Source: Rhipidocladum racemiflorum | Lineage: Eukaryota > Streptophyta > Magnoliopsida > Poales > Poaceae | Length of the DNA: 64,000 nucleotides | Assembly: GCA_036346355.1 (NCBI GenBank) | Contig: JAYEVF010000043.1 | Span: 248,001-312,000 of the forward strand | Direction: 5' to 3' | Shown: positions 43,831 through 54,940 of the stretch, piece after piece | Position numbering within the stretch: the stretch's first letter is position 1 | Layout: every line of letters begins with the position of its first letter | Notes under the pieces: model-generated | Databases searched by the model: none | Told to the model about the DNA's origin: nothing | Seen by the model: the letters and a program-made list of their open reading frames with translations, nothing else | Made by a program: the position numbers and the translations under genes

Positions 43831-44790
43831 TCAGGTACAACGGCTTTAAATGCCGATGCATGTCTTGGGGTTTTTCAAACATGGCATCCTACGCGCCAAG
43901 GCACAACTGGGCCAAGGCTTCTTCGGCCGATTTGGTCTCGGTTCTAAATTCCGTCAGCTTTGTTTTTTGATTTCATCAGTAGACGGGATAACATGTCCTT
44001 CTGGCAATCGTATCAATTTTTCTTGCAATAACAAATCGAATATCCGATCGCATTTGGACACATCAAAGGCATATTTGACTTCCGACTTATTTTTTGGTCG
44101 GCTTAAGCCACGAGCAAACAAGTGATTTTTTGGGACCCTTTGCCCACTCGGCTATGTTTATATCGGTTTCATCATCATCAGAGGTTTCGCTAGAGCTGCA
44201 ATCGACCATATTTACTTTGGCCTTCTCATTCCCGTTTGCTTTAAACCTGTCTTTAAACCCTTTACTATCAGAATATCGGCTTTCTTGTACCGATACACGA
44301 TGAAGAAGATGGCCTAAATTGGAGAATTCTTGTCCTGCAAATTTCTCCCTAAGTGGGGGAATCAAGTCTTGGAACGCCAAATCAGCTAATTGATTATCCG
44401 GCAAAGTAACGCTAAGACACCGATTTCGCACATTCCGAAATCTTCGGATGTAGTCCGAGACTGGCTCGCCAAATTTTTGTCTGATTGAGCTAAGATCTGA
44501 AATCCTAAGTTCAGGACTACCGGAAAAGAAATATCCGAGGAATCGGCTTTCCAAATCGTTCCAAAAATGGACCAAATTCGGGGGTAAATTTGTGAACCAT
44601 GTGAAAGTGCTTCCCGACAGAGACAAAGGAAACAACCTGATTTTTAATCCGTCGGACTGAGCGGCTTCGCCACATTGGGCAATGAATCGTTCGACGTGTT
44701 CAAGGGTGGTAACGGAGTCATCTCTGGAGAACTTGGCGAAATCAGGGATTCTGTAGTTGTGTGGGTAGGCCATCCGATCTATGTAATTCG
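43831..44790 (-). pseudogene. Gag of the 12.8-kb element
   Basis: Minus strand ATG at 44773: MAYPHNYRIPDFAKFSRDD, then LEHVERFIAQCGEAA, FPLSLSGSTFTWFTNLPPN, WNDLESRFLGYFF, RQKFGEPVSDYIRRFRNVRN and QDLIPPLREKFAGQEF. This is the retrotrans_gag core, open for 229 codons. It ends in an acidic region (SSSETSDDDETDIN) and KGPKKSLVCSWLKP before a stop at 44087, where a frameshifted linker to protease begins. No zinc knuckle of the CX2CX4HX4C type is visible. Confidence 0.85.
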
Positions 44791-45850
44791 GATACGGCTT
44801 TTTATAGCCGATAGTCTTTCCTTTGGCTATAGGCCGAACTGTTCTCTTAGCATGGCAGAGATTTGATCGGCCCAGTTAACGCCACCAGCAAACATAGTGT
44901 TGGGGTTCTGCCAATTAGGGTAACTAGTATCCTGGCCCCCGAGTGCTAGCTCGAGTTGCTGGTTAAATCGGGCCAACGGGGGATTAGGGTTTTACCAATT
45001 GTGAAGATTGGTACGCTGTCCCCCGAGTGCAAACTCGAGTTGTCGGCTAGGTCGAATCGGCTGTTGTAGAGGTGAACGATCGTACTCGTCGGGTATGGGC
45101 ACAAAAGGTTCATAAGTGACAACCTTATGTGGGATCGGATTCCGTAATGGAATCGACCCTTGGAATTGAGGATTCTGATCTGATCCAATCTGTCGAGGGG
45201 CTAATTGCTTGAGAATGTTTGCTAAGGCCACATTCATTGTGGTGCCCAATTTTGCGGCATCGGTGTACGCGTGGTAGTGGGTAATCCCACATGTACGGGT
45301 ACTTGTTGCCATCACGGTCGGCTGGGTCGGCATTAGTGAAGTAATTGGAGCCGACCCTTTCACGGCGCTGGTGTTTTGTGCCACTGAGTATACAGGGTAC
45401 GTTGGGAGCGGCTGTAATGGGTCGAGCAAACCCCCGGTTGAAGCCAACTCCTGAGTAATCATCTTGACGCTATTTTCAATCATCGGCTTCAATGTTGTAA
45501 CCAAAGCCGATGATTGGTTGATTAATGCATGATGCATGGATTGCTCGATCATAACAGACAACTTGGCTTGAGCCGGCGTATATCGGCTTACCGAGTTCGA
45601 CGAGGCGCCATCATTGCCGATGGGGTTGAGCGTTGGGAGTGCGGTCTTCTGCGTGACCCCCCTGTCGGGTTTTTTGATAGCACCGCAGTATCATCTCTTC
45701 CAGCGTAGCTTTTCGGTCTTCGATCTCCTTGCGTTGCTCTGGGGTCAAATCGTCCAGCGTCGGGACGATGATAGCTTCAGAGTTGACGTTGGCTGGGGGG
45801 ATTGACTTTCCTGGCCATCTTTTCTGATTGTGTCCCACTGGGCGTGCCAA
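44791..45850 (-). pseudogene. Gag N-terminal region of the 12.8-kb element
   Basis: Minus strand, just inside the 5' LTR: MARPVGHNQKRWPGKSIPP and DDLTPEQRKEIEDRKATLEE to a stop at 45611. A frameshifted continuation follows (45561-44992: MSVMIEQSMHHALINQSSA, NVALANILKQLAPRQIG and PLRNPIPHKVVTYEPF). This low-complexity leader is usual for gag of the Tat branch. The many stops show it is not translated as one protein. Confidence 0.7.
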
Positions 45851-45854
45851 AATA
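45835..45854 (-). promoter_or_regulatory. Primer-site region next to the 5' LTR
   Basis: Minus strand, directly after the LTR: TATTTTGGCACGCCCAGTGG. The TTTGGCACGCCC-type start is common in this branch. I cannot say which tRNA it pairs with. Confidence 0.5.
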
Positions 45855-46499
45855 TGTTTGCGCTAAAAACTTGAGATAGGGTTCTTAGCCTCAAATATAT
45901 AAGACAAACACCGGGTTTGAGCGTGCTAGTCAATTTGACCTGAAATTGATAAGGTAAAATGTTGTAAAATCAACCGAAGCCGATAACGAGCAATTATCGG
46001 CGTAACTCTAGTTGGCTAAAAGCCGATTAGGGGATAACTAGATTAGCCGATTAAGGCAAAGGTAGATTGGCTTTGAGAGGCAATACACAACAAAACAAAG
46101 CAAAGCAAATCTGAGGTGAAATCAGCAGAAATCAACAAATTGGCGATGCGCAACTCTTTATTGATCTCATCAACTTACAGAGGAAAGTTTACGAAACTAA
46201 AAAAACGAAAAAGACTGTAAAAATAATGTTTGTGGTTGTGTTGGATTGATGCCTGCTTCTCCTGGCTCGTTCCTCTTTTATACGCCTCGGCCGATCCGAG
46301 TCCTCCGTGGATACGGCAACCGAGTTCGTGTTGGCTACGATCCGTTCTCTATTTTTCAAAATCCGTTCTGGTAATTAAATTCGTGTTGATCATGATTTAT
46401 TCTTTGGTTTCCAAATCCCAGCCGTCGTATGCTCACCAAACTTTCCATATTTCGTATTAGGCCGATACTTTCCATATGTGCCGAATTTTGGTGCAAACA
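45855..46499 (-). mobile_element. 5' LTR of the 12.8-kb element
   Basis: 645 bp with the same ends as 33656-34313. TATA box at 46275-46282. Followed on its right by the target duplication GTCTC. Confidence 0.92.
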
Positions 46500-47100
46500 G
46501 TCTCATAACCCTAAACTAGTACCTCCTCCCTTTAAATAGACGCCCCACAATCGATCTTTATATTAGAGGCCTATTAGGAACTCAAAGCTCATTAGAATAC
46601 AGATCATCATTCAAATTAAATCCCAACCCTTTAAGCATACGGTCCTATAAGTTCACATATACTTGAACATGGTCTGAGTACTCTTACTCAACCATTTCGT
46701 TAGCGGTCCCTAACAGAACGTGCTAACTCCCGAGTATATGTAAAGATCATATCGAACGATTCTTAACAATGCTTAATTATATATATTTCCCTTTGCCTCA
46801 TGGTATTAATCAAACTCAAGGCGAGTATGTGACTCAGAATCCCTAACTACGGTTACATGACTCAGGATCTCTAACTTTGGTATGATATTTTTGTTTGTAT
46901 AGCTCAACCATTCTTTCTAGATTACGTGATTTAAAATCCCTAACTACGGTTAACTTTTTAACTGTGAGTAGTATAGTTATGCATTTTCGAAATCTGATCA
47001 CACGATAGGCTTAAAAATATCTTTCTATTATATAGAAGAGCAAATCCCATCTTAATCGATCATATCTTATAATATGTTTTATTTTAAATTCAAAAATCAC
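46500..47100 (-). mobile_element. Copia-type (Angela-like) LTR, part 2
   Basis: Right-hand part of the LTR interrupted by the 12.8-kb element. The minus-strand TATA-like box TATTTAAAGG lies at 46533-46542. Short repeats of AATCCCTAACTACGGTTA occur around 46835-46950. It reaches close to the promoter of the ARM-repeat gene, about 200 bp before its ATG. Confidence 0.4.
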
Positions 47101-47227
47101 CGAATAACTATCCACTTACGGAGGCATTTCTCCAGGATCGGACGATCAGCGGGGCAATAAAACCCGTACGTATATCTCGCACTCCACAGCTACCCGCACA
47201 GCAGCAAAGCACACACCCGACTCCAGC

Positions 47228-47236
47228 ATATATATA
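47228..47236 (+). promoter_or_regulatory. TATA box of the ARM-repeat gene
   Basis: ATATATATAG lies 78-86 bp upstream of the ATG at 47314, with a C/A-rich leader between. It is correctly placed for a plant core promoter. The upstream DNA changes into transposon sequence within about 130 bp. Confidence 0.65.
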
Positions 47237-47313
47237 GTACATAGCCGATTCCCCAAAGCAACACCACTACGCGGCCACTCACTGATCCGTCGATCTCGAA
47301 TTGAAGGGCGGCG

Positions 47314-48630
47314 ATGGAGTATGACGCGCGGACCTCTCCTCGCCGGCTCAGCACCAACTGCCTCAGCGACGGCGGCGGCTCCACCTACTCCGACGGCGCG
47401 TTTAGCGCCTGCGGCAGCGACGAGCTCCCGTCGTTCCCCGTGGCGGCCGCAGGGATCCACCGCCTGCTGCTGTCCTTCGCGGCCGGGGCCTCCGACGTCG
47501 CCATCGCGGCGCTTGTGGCCGAGCTGGAGTCCCCTTCGTCTTCCCTAGACGACCTCCGCGGCGCCGCCTTGGAACTCCGGCTGTTGGCCAAGCACAACCC
47601 GGACAATCGCCTCCGCATCGTGGCGGATGGCGCCCTGCCGCCGATAGTGACGCTGCTGTCGCACACGGACCCGCTTCTCCAGGAGCACGGCGTCACCGCG
47701 CTGCTCAACCTTTCACTCTGCGAGGAGAACAAGGTGGCCATCGTGGGCGCCGGCGCGGTCGGCCCGCTGGTGCGCGCGCTCAAGTTGGCCGCGTCCCCGG
47801 CGGCCCGGGAGAACGCCGCTTGCGCGCTGCTCCGCCTCGCCCAGCTCGGCGGCGGGGCTGCGGCAGCCATCGGGCGAGCGGGAGCCGTGCCGTTGCTGGT
47901 CTCCCTCCTGGAGTCGGGCGCCTCGCGGGGCAAGAAGGACGCGGCGACGGCGCTGTACACGCTCTGCAGCGGGGCCCGCGAGAACCGGTCCCGCGCGGTG
48001 GAGGCCGGTGCTGTGCGCGCGCTGCTGGATCTGATGGCGGACCCGGAGTCCGGGATGGTGGACAAGGCGGCGTACGTGCTGCACGCTCTGGTGGGCACCG
48101 CGGAGGGGCGCACGGCGGCGGTGGAGGACGGCGGCGTGCCGGTGCTGGTGGAGATGGTGGAGGCCGGGACGCCCCAGCAGATGGAGATCGCGACGCTGTG
48201 CCTCCTCCGCGTGTGCAAGGACAGCGCCGCCTACCGCACCATGGTCGCACGCGAGGGCGCCCTCCCGCCGCTCGTCGCCCTCACCCAATCCTCCTCCGCG
48301 CGTCCGAGGCTCAGAGCAAAGGTATCATCCTACTGTAACACTACAGAGTGTACGCTCGTGCTACACGTCGTCACAACAAGTTGCAACATTAATTACTGGT
48401 TTTTGTTTGGGGTTTGATAGGCGGAGGTGTTGATCGAGTTTCTGCGGCAGCCTGCGAGCGCGGCCGGCGGCAATGGTCGCCGCCACGGAGTGACCGACGG
48501 ACGTGGTCGCGTCCGGTGTAAACGTGGTGAGCTCGAGAAGTTCGAGTCAGTTCGAGCGAACTTGGTTAGGACATATGTGCCACGTGCTGCGTCCGGGAGC
48601 CGAACAAGTGTACATTTCTTGGGCGAGTAG
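47314..48630 (+). CDS. ARM-repeat protein (VAC8 / PUB4-like without U-box), two exons
   Basis: Exon 1 47314-48321, intron 48322-48420 (GT...AG, 99 bp), exon 2 48421-48630; 405 aa. A Ser-rich start (MEYDARTSPRRLSTNCLSDG) is followed by about seven armadillo repeats from residue 60 to 345, for example GALPPIVTLLSHTDPLLQEH, GVTALLNLSLCEENKVAIV, ENAACALLRLAQL, KKDAATALYTLCSGARENR, GVPVLVEMVEAGTPQQMEI and AYRTMVAREGALPPLVALTQ. After the intron comes AKAEVLIEFLRQP, the family's closing motif. The pattern matches plant ARM proteins close to the U-box E3 ligases but lacking a U-box; these are cytosolic or nuclear scaffolds. The roughly 60 residues after LRQP look unlike the family, so the true stop may once have been nearer. 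Exon 1 codons are very GC-rich, as in many cereal genes. If the intron were kept, a 367-aa form would result. No internal stops, so probably functional. Confidence 0.88.
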
Positions 48631-49012
48631 GAGGGCCTTTTCTGTTTTCTTTTTGGGCGCCTTTTGCAGCTATTTGCTTCTTATTGTACGTTTCTTCTTC
48701 TTCTATAGCCTTCTTTGTTTTGTGCCTTTGTGGACAAGTGGAGGTAAACATGCCCATAATCCTTTCTTGATCAGTCAATGTGTTGACCTTGATGCGAGTG
48801 TGACTGTATTTTTGTATCTCACCACCGCTTGAATGCTGGATACGAAAGGTTCCAACATGTCACAAGTTTCCATTTCGTCGCTTGAGCTTGTTGCTTCAAT
48901 GGCTTTTAGCTGTCTCTTTTACCAGTGCAAACGGTAGAATTACCAAAAACTCGGTATTGCGTTGCTGTAGCCAAGGCATGAGGTTTCACAATGGTAACTT
49001 TCTCCTATCGAG
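48631..49012 (+). other. 3' flank of the ARM-repeat gene
   Basis: T-rich from 48640 to 48720, as in a plant 3' untranslated region, with no AATAAA that I can see. No other gene. It ends at GAG, the target site of the CACTA element. Confidence 0.5.
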
Positions 49013-49019
49013 CACTACT

Positions 49020-49265
49020 ACGGAAAAGGCTTTTAGTACCGGTTTAAAAGAGCCTTTGGTACCGGTTTTTGAACCTGAGATAGTTATCCGGATCGATGCT
49101 CTTGAGCATCGCCCCGGTTCCTCACCCGATCTTGATAGAGTATCGATGCACGGTTGGTAGTCACACGCGGCAGCATCGCGGAGACCAGCGATGGACCTTA
49201 TCGATCACCGGTTGGTGTCTCCAACCTGCTCGATGAGCCCTCATCGCACTGGTTGTTTTATCTAA
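49020..49265. repeat. CACTA subterminal repeats, 3' end
   Basis: Repeats of TTTTAGTACCGG, GGTACCGGTTTTTG and variants such as ACCGGTTGGTGTCTCCAACC. They sit within 250 bp of the terminus where transposase-type proteins of this superfamily bind. Binding is known for the family and not shown here. Confidence 0.7.
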
Positions 49266-50950
49266 CCGCAGATCGGATGGGTTGTATATAATATATATGT
49301 AAATATGTGTGTGTCCAATATCAGCTATTATATATAATATACTACAATATATTATATCAAATCACGGTGACTTCATGTGTGTGTTAAATCACAACGAATT
49401 AAAACACATATAATCAATCATGCACATTTGCCTCGATAATAAAATCACCGTACATTCATTAACAAATTTAATTACATATAATGTACTACAATATGCACAC
49501 AACTTTAATTACAACTCCAAGATTTCTTTTCCTTCTGCTCATTGGGATTTTTACGTGCATCGCTCTTGCTAGCCGTAGATGTCGAGAATGACAAATTCAC
49601 CTGGTCCTTATTGAAGGGCCCCACCTATTAAAATTTGGTTCGTGGAACTCGCCTTTTGGATTTACAACCTCATCGTAAATGAAGCCAACGAGTTGTTCTT
49701 GAATTGCTCTCACCGCTACGGCGAGAGTTCCAACCTTGTTCCGCCAAATATTGAGGCACTGCCGTTAAGTCATTAACAAATCAATCCTTGAATTTGTACC
49801 AGATGTAAGGAGTAATATACATCGTTAAAGGTAGTAATTATATTTACTCAACCACTTGTCTCCTTTTAGCATTCGGTCAGCGTCTCCGGTTTGGGTTTGC
49901 AAAAAATCATATACGTATTAACCGTGATAAATTGTTGCCCGCCGATCGACTCAAGATCTGCGGTTGAAAAAGTTGAAAGCGTGAAATGAATGCAAGGAAA
50001 TTAACTTAACTAACCAAAAGCTAGCTTTATGATATACGTGCTTGAGAGGTCGTTGTAATTTGAATTTCTCCTTGAATGCGCCCCTATTTTTAGCACTAAA
50101 CTCATGCGAATGCACTACACATGTGATTACCAATTGTACATGATTAGAATTTGTTTCAAATGGAAGGAAATAGAAGTAATACAATAATGAAAGTAACAAG
50201 AATTAATACAGTTCAAGCAAATCGATGAAGGTTTGATACTTTTGAACTTGTTTACTTATAGATTCCATAATTGTGATCAGACTATGATCTAGCTCGATCA
50301 TAATAAGAATCCAAAGTGAAAATCGTACATATGTCAACATAGATAACTAATTAGTTCTAACATAGTGTTATGAAAAAGGAGTAGAACAAGGCGGTACGAA
50401 AACACATACTCATGTGCGTAGGGTAGATATATCCTTGACTTATATTGATGTCCCATTAGCGCATTGTATATGTTAGTCTGCGTGTTTCGCTTGGGTCAGA
50501 TATCTAACGGTTGTCTCGCTGATAACTCACGGGGCCATGAATCCGATGTCAAAAATTTGATCCCTTCGGCATCTTTGTATCTCCATGCTACACAAGAAGA
50601 AATTAGTTAGGCTTGCAAGGTCCGTACTCTACAAGGGCACGCACGATGGTTTTTTTTGTAAATAAGACACTTACAGAGTCCAGCAACCCACCAAGGACGC
50701 CAGCGAGGGCGCCTGTCTGGTATAGATCATACATGACGTGCCATTCCATAAAAATTCACCGTCACCGTGATAAAAATCTTGATCCTTGTACTTGACAAAG
50801 AAACAATCAGAGACCATGCTTGGTCGCGTCCAAGTACCATTCATGGAATTGCCGCATCTTTGTCGTTAGTGGAGCAGCCTCCTCACGCTCGACCAATGAT
50901 CCACCCAATGTAAATGGCCATCTTACTTGGGCATACTCAATCTCTGTTGA
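49266..50950. other. CACTA 3' part; decayed C-terminal coding
   Basis: AT-rich with few open frames. Minus-strand text at 50760-50880 reads FVKYKDQDFYHGDGEF and, in a second frame, CGNSMNGTWTR or LHEWYLD-like text. This recalls the FHEWYM...YKDQDFFHG block found near the C-terminus of the second CACTA protein in grasses. The rest (49266-50700) I cannot assign. Confidence 0.4.
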
Positions 50951-50952
50951 GC

Positions 50953-53117
50953 CTAATATTTGATTTGGGTCAAGCCCGCTTCATCAAAGAATTGTAGCAT
51001 CGCCTTAGCCTTCTCCTTCTCCTTCTCCTCAGCTGCCCACTCCTTGTGGCATTCCTTTCGCAATGTGCGCTCGTAGTTTGATTGGCGAGGCATTTCTTTT
51101 TTATCCTTCAAATTTGTAATAGTCCTCAAGCCTTTGTGAAATTCTTTCGTGCCAGGTTGAACCTTCTTCTTTGGTGACTTGGGTCTAAAAAATTCAGTTA
51201 CCTCACCTTGTACAATCTTATTGGTCTCCTCGTCGGTCATATCGTACGCCCGACTTGAAAGTGGACGCAACTTCTTGGATTGGGTGGAGGACGCGTCTTC
51301 TTGGGAGCCTGCCGGTGGTGGCTTGTTTCCTTTGGTCGGCGCCTTCTTGGGAGGAGACGGTCTTCTTGTGGGGCTTAAGTGCACGGGAGGTGGTGTAGAA
51401 GTTGGCGCATTCTTGGGAGGAGACGGGCTTCTCGTAGGGCATATGTGCGCGGGAGGTGGTGTAGGAGTCGGCGCCTTCTTGGGAGGAGATGGGCTTCTCG
51501 TAGGGCTTATGTGCGCGGCAGGTGGTGTAGGAGTCGGGCTTCTTCTTGGGCTTGGGTGTGCGGGAAGTGGTGTAGGAGTCGGGCTTCTTCGCAGAGAGGA
51601 CACATCCATGTTATCTCGAAAAATTATGTGCCGCTTGCGCCATAGGATGAAAGTGTGTACCGCCTCTCCTAGCTTCAGACTCCGTCACCTCCGGAATTTC
51701 GAGCTCAAGGTCCTCGTACTGGCAAACCTCCTCCACCGAGACCTTGGAGTAGTTTGACGGTATCTGTTGGCCATGGATGAGCTGCCCGGCTCCTTTGGGT
51801 GAACCATGCCATGCGCCGCCTTCAAGGAGAGGTTTCGCGCCCGACATGCAGCTCACAAGGTGTCTGGCCGCTCGATGTCATCTACGGGTACCTGTCCCAA
51901 GTCCGCTGGGCAACCCACCTAAGCGCAATGCCCATTGCCGGTGGGCCGATGATGTTAGGATTGCTTGGGAGGTTCCTGCACGTCTCCCGTTGTTGGCTCT
52001 GTGCTAATTGTTCCTCTATTTGAGTCATGCGTTCTTCAAGCGCACACTAAGTTGTTGTGCATGTCGAGCCTTGCTTCTCATTCGACTCCTATAGGTCTCG
52101 GCCCCTGGCGAAACCAACCTTCCAAGGGACGACGCCAACGCCTGCGTACGCCCAGGGTGCTCGGGTTTTGTAGAGCCCTTGTTAGCTCGTCATTCTCCCT
52201 GTTTGGCACGAAGCTACCTTGGGAAGTCTCCTCGATGGATCGCACAAGCCTTCGCCACATCTCTCAAAGACCTCCCCAAACACCGCATTGCCGTTATCAT
52301 CGAGGCCACCGCCGTGAGCATAGAACCAATGCTTTGCTCTGTCAGGCCATTCCATTGTTGCGTAGTGTGACACCCTTTGCTAGCAGGTCATGCTCCCTCT
52401 TCTCCCATTTGGGTATTGCTTGGCGGTAACCACCAGGGCCGAGTCGGTGGTGGTAATTCTTCTTCTCAGGCATTCAGCTTGTTCTTCTCACTCAAACTTT
52501 GACCTTCCTCCGAAGTCTTGTAGTTCACTTAACGCTTCCAGTGATCTTGCAACTTCGGGAACTTGTTGAAGTCATGCGTTCGATTCTTCTTGATATACTC
52601 TATGTTCAACTTCTTTTTATAAGTTTGGAATGCGATGGCCATCTTCTTGAGAGTGTAACTCTTCACCTTCTCTTCGGTCCCTTGGGGGAAGGTGAATGTC
52701 TCTCTGACATCGTTCCAAAGCATGTTTTTCGTATCTTCATGAACCTGATCCCATTTTGCTATGCTAATGGGCACGTGGTCCCCTAACGTGGACGCCGCAT
52801 GCCGAATTGAACAGCCCAATCACCGTCAAGGGTTTCTGAGGTTGGCTGTTCTCGTTGACTTCGGTGACAACATATCTTGCCTTCGGCTTCTTGGTTGGAC
52901 CTCGCTGTTGTGATTGCGCGCTTGATTGATCGGTCTGAAAGCATGGTACAATCATGAACGGGTCAAAATGTTGGCTTAGCATGATAGTGACCTCGACAAT
53001 CATTAACGTGATTGATTGTTACCTCCGCGGCCTCATCGTGCTCTGCGGCCTCATAACCACCATCTCCGCAATCAAATTTGTCATAAATTCTTCCTGATCA
53101 AATCCTTCGCCGTCCAT
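50953..53117 (-). pseudogene. CACTA second gene (TNPA-like), proline-rich
   Basis: Minus strand. ATG at 53117 opens MDGEGFDQEEFMTNLIAEM. Pieces then include DHVPISIAKWDQVHEDTKN with LWNDVRETFTFPQGTEEKV (52760-52660), HGSPKGAGQLIHGQQIPSN with YEDLELEIPEVTESEARRG (51810-51670), and a 218-codon open frame (51609-50953). That frame has four SPSPPKKAPTPTPPPAHI-like repeats, a middle block DMTDEETNKIVQGEVTEFF, and a charged end (EWAAEEKEKEKAKAM). The order fits the second (DNA-binding) protein of grass CACTA elements, which binds the subterminal repeats. Frameshifts separate the pieces. The proline-rich repeats make up a tandem array in the DNA (51340-51600, unit about 65 bp). Confidence 0.65.
51340..51600 (-). 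repeat. Coding minisatellite, unit about 65 bp
   Basis: About four tandem copies of a unit containing TTCTTGGGAGGAGACGGGCT on the plus strand. On the minus strand each encodes a proline-rich repeat in the TNPA-like protein. Units differ by a few bases. Confidence 0.75.
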
Positions 53118-53844
53118 CGTTGTTTCTTAGGCTAGAAGAAGGTCTGAAAAGTAACGGCGTGGAAGACGGCGAGGAACAAATGTTGATTAGACCAACTCCA
53201 TACTCATGTGCGTAGGGTAGATATATCCTTGACTTATATGTCAATGTACTCCAAATGACAACTAGCTAGGGCTTGTTTTTCTTTGTAACGTATTGCTAGT
53301 TGTATGATGAAGTATGTGATCCATATAAGAGCAAGTGGCACGAGTTGAGTGGTTCCCTCTTTAGATATTTTTGTCTCACTAATACTCTATGTTAACTCTT
53401 GTTTTACAAAATATGAGTTAGGGATTACAGGTAAATGAACAATTAAGTAGTATCAAACCAAGCGTATGTGTAACATGAATACCCCACTATAAAAGACAAG
53501 TTTGCTTGGATTAGCCATGACATTATGTAGTTTGTGTTCCATTTATAAAGGAGAACACGTAATGATGCACCATGCAAAATTGATAGCATCTCTCAATAAA
53601 CTCAATATCATGTACAATAGAAAACGGAATTGTAGCTTGTGCTTCATTTATAAAATTGATAGCATCCAATCCGTGCTCTATCTCAACAAGCTCTATCTCA
53701 ACAACTATCAAGTATGATTAATGAAAGAACTAACTTATTTGTTTTTGCGATTACTATTGTTGGATCATAGATTTATTTTTGACTCGTCTTTACCTATCAC
53801 TGTTTCACAGCATTCATTAAATATTCGTGATCAAGATCACAACC
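53118..53844. other. Probable 5' region of the TNPA-like gene
   Basis: AT-rich, no protein recognised. GTACGGCGTGG-like and GCACGAG text near its edges is not clearly repeated. It links the ATG of the TNPA-like gene with the GC-rich array to the right and may be a first intron. Confidence 0.35.
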
Positions 53845-54225
53845 TCCACGGACGGGCGGCGCGGGGCGAGCTCGGGACGGCGCCAGGTCGGGCGAGCTCG
53901 GGGCAGCGGCGCCGTCGAAGCGAAGCTCGGACGGGCAGCGCTTGATCAGGCGAGCTCCGGAGGGCGGCGTCGTCGGAGGGGGCGAGCTCTACGGCGGCAG
54001 CGGTCGGGCGAAGCTCGGGAGGGCGGCGTCGTCGGAGAAACGAGCTCGGGGCAGCCTTGATCAGGCGAGCTCGGACGGCGTCGTCGGAGGGGCACGAGCT
54101 CGGGACGGCAGCGCGGTCGGGCGAGCTCCGGGACGGCGTCGTCGGAGGGCACGAGCTCGGGACGGCAGCGCTGATCGAGGCGAGCTCGGACGGCGTCGTC
54201 GGCCGAGGGGGCGGTCGGAAATGGG
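53845..54225. repeat. GC-rich tandem array, unit about 59 bp
   Basis: A unit containing GGCGAGCTCGGGACGGC and GTCGTCGGAGGGGCACGAGC is repeated about six times with changes in length. Both strands are open for 70-120 codons only because the array is GC-rich and stop-poor. It lies next to the internal cluster of CACTA subterminal-type repeats. It may be the first exon or CpG-rich promoter of the TNPA-like gene. Confidence 0.7.
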
Positions 54226-54284
54226 AGTAAATCGGGCGGGAGGAGCACCAAAGTGGGGAAGAAATGGCGGCGAGGTTTATAGGG

Positions 54285-54490
54285 CCCCATCACCCCGGTT
54301 GGTTTAACCAACCGGGATTGATATACATATTAGTACCGGTTAGATACACCAACCGGACCGATCGTTCCACATATGACTCACGAAGGAAAACCTAGGTTGG
54401 CTATCAGTACCGGTGGGTGTATCCAACCGGTACTGATTATATCACATCAGTACTGGTTAAATACACCAACCGGTACTGATTAGAATTAAA
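54285..54490. repeat. Internal cluster of subterminal-type repeats
   Basis: Repeats such as GGTTGGTTTAACCAACC, AGTACCGGTTAGATACACC and CCAACCGGTACTGATT, alternating in orientation. They are the same family of repeats as at the element ends, but lie 5-6 kb from both. They stand just upstream of the TNPA-like gene and its GC-rich array. Confidence 0.8.
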
Positions 54491-54940
54491 TTCAAAATCT
54501 CTTTAGAATAAAATGAAAGAAAAATCAATTATTGCTTCTTTGCTTAATAAAAAGTAATAAATTATACTTATTCGGTTATTCCACACTAAAATGATTTTTT
54601 TTTTAAAAAAAGATTACTAGTCATTTATAAATTCCTTTTATAGTTTCTACAATTCAACAATAATATTGAAAATCTATATTTTCTTTAGAATATTAGTTTA
54701 TGAATTAAAAATATAAAAATAAAATGAAGTAATTTTTTCACTCTTATAATTCCAATTCAAATTTTCACCTTGTTACATGCATATCACAAAGCATGGGAAC
54801 ACAGTAGACTAGATTTAACATGAAAAATGAAAACTAAGCATCCATCAGTGATAGACTATAACTTGTAACAACGGACTATACAACAAGGTTGGACTTATTT
54901 GCTAACATACTTTGTTTTTACAAGCGATCCTTCATTATGA
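54491..54940. other. AT-rich spacer in the CACTA element
   Basis: Between the internal repeat cluster and the end of the transposase gene. It contains several T-runs that could terminate the minus-strand transposase transcript. No gene recognised. Confidence 0.45.

Larger units (their letters stand above)
33656..46499 (-). mobile_element. Complete Tat-like Ty3/gypsy element, 12.8 kb
   Basis: Ends TGTTTGCGC and GTGCAAACA with a perfect 5-bp target duplication GTCTC (33651-33655 and 46500-46504). LTRs 33656-34313 (3') and 45855-46499 (5') are closely similar. Minus strand order: LTR, primer-site region, gag, protease, reverse transcriptase, RNase H, integrase, then an antisense extra gene on the plus strand, polypurine tract, LTR. 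The antisense gene is split by a solo LTR at 35961-38238. This architecture marks the Athila/Tat branch. All pol domains are present but carry stops and at least one active-site change. Confidence 0.92.

Noticed and set aside
47385..48288. Long open frames on the minus strand opposite the ARM-repeat gene (up to 277 codons)
   Set aside because: They lie exactly opposite a GC-rich coding exon and are low in stops for that reason. They show no recognisable domain.
53946..54311. 121-codon frames on both strands
   Set aside because: They come from the GC-rich 59-bp array. The repetition explains the open frames.
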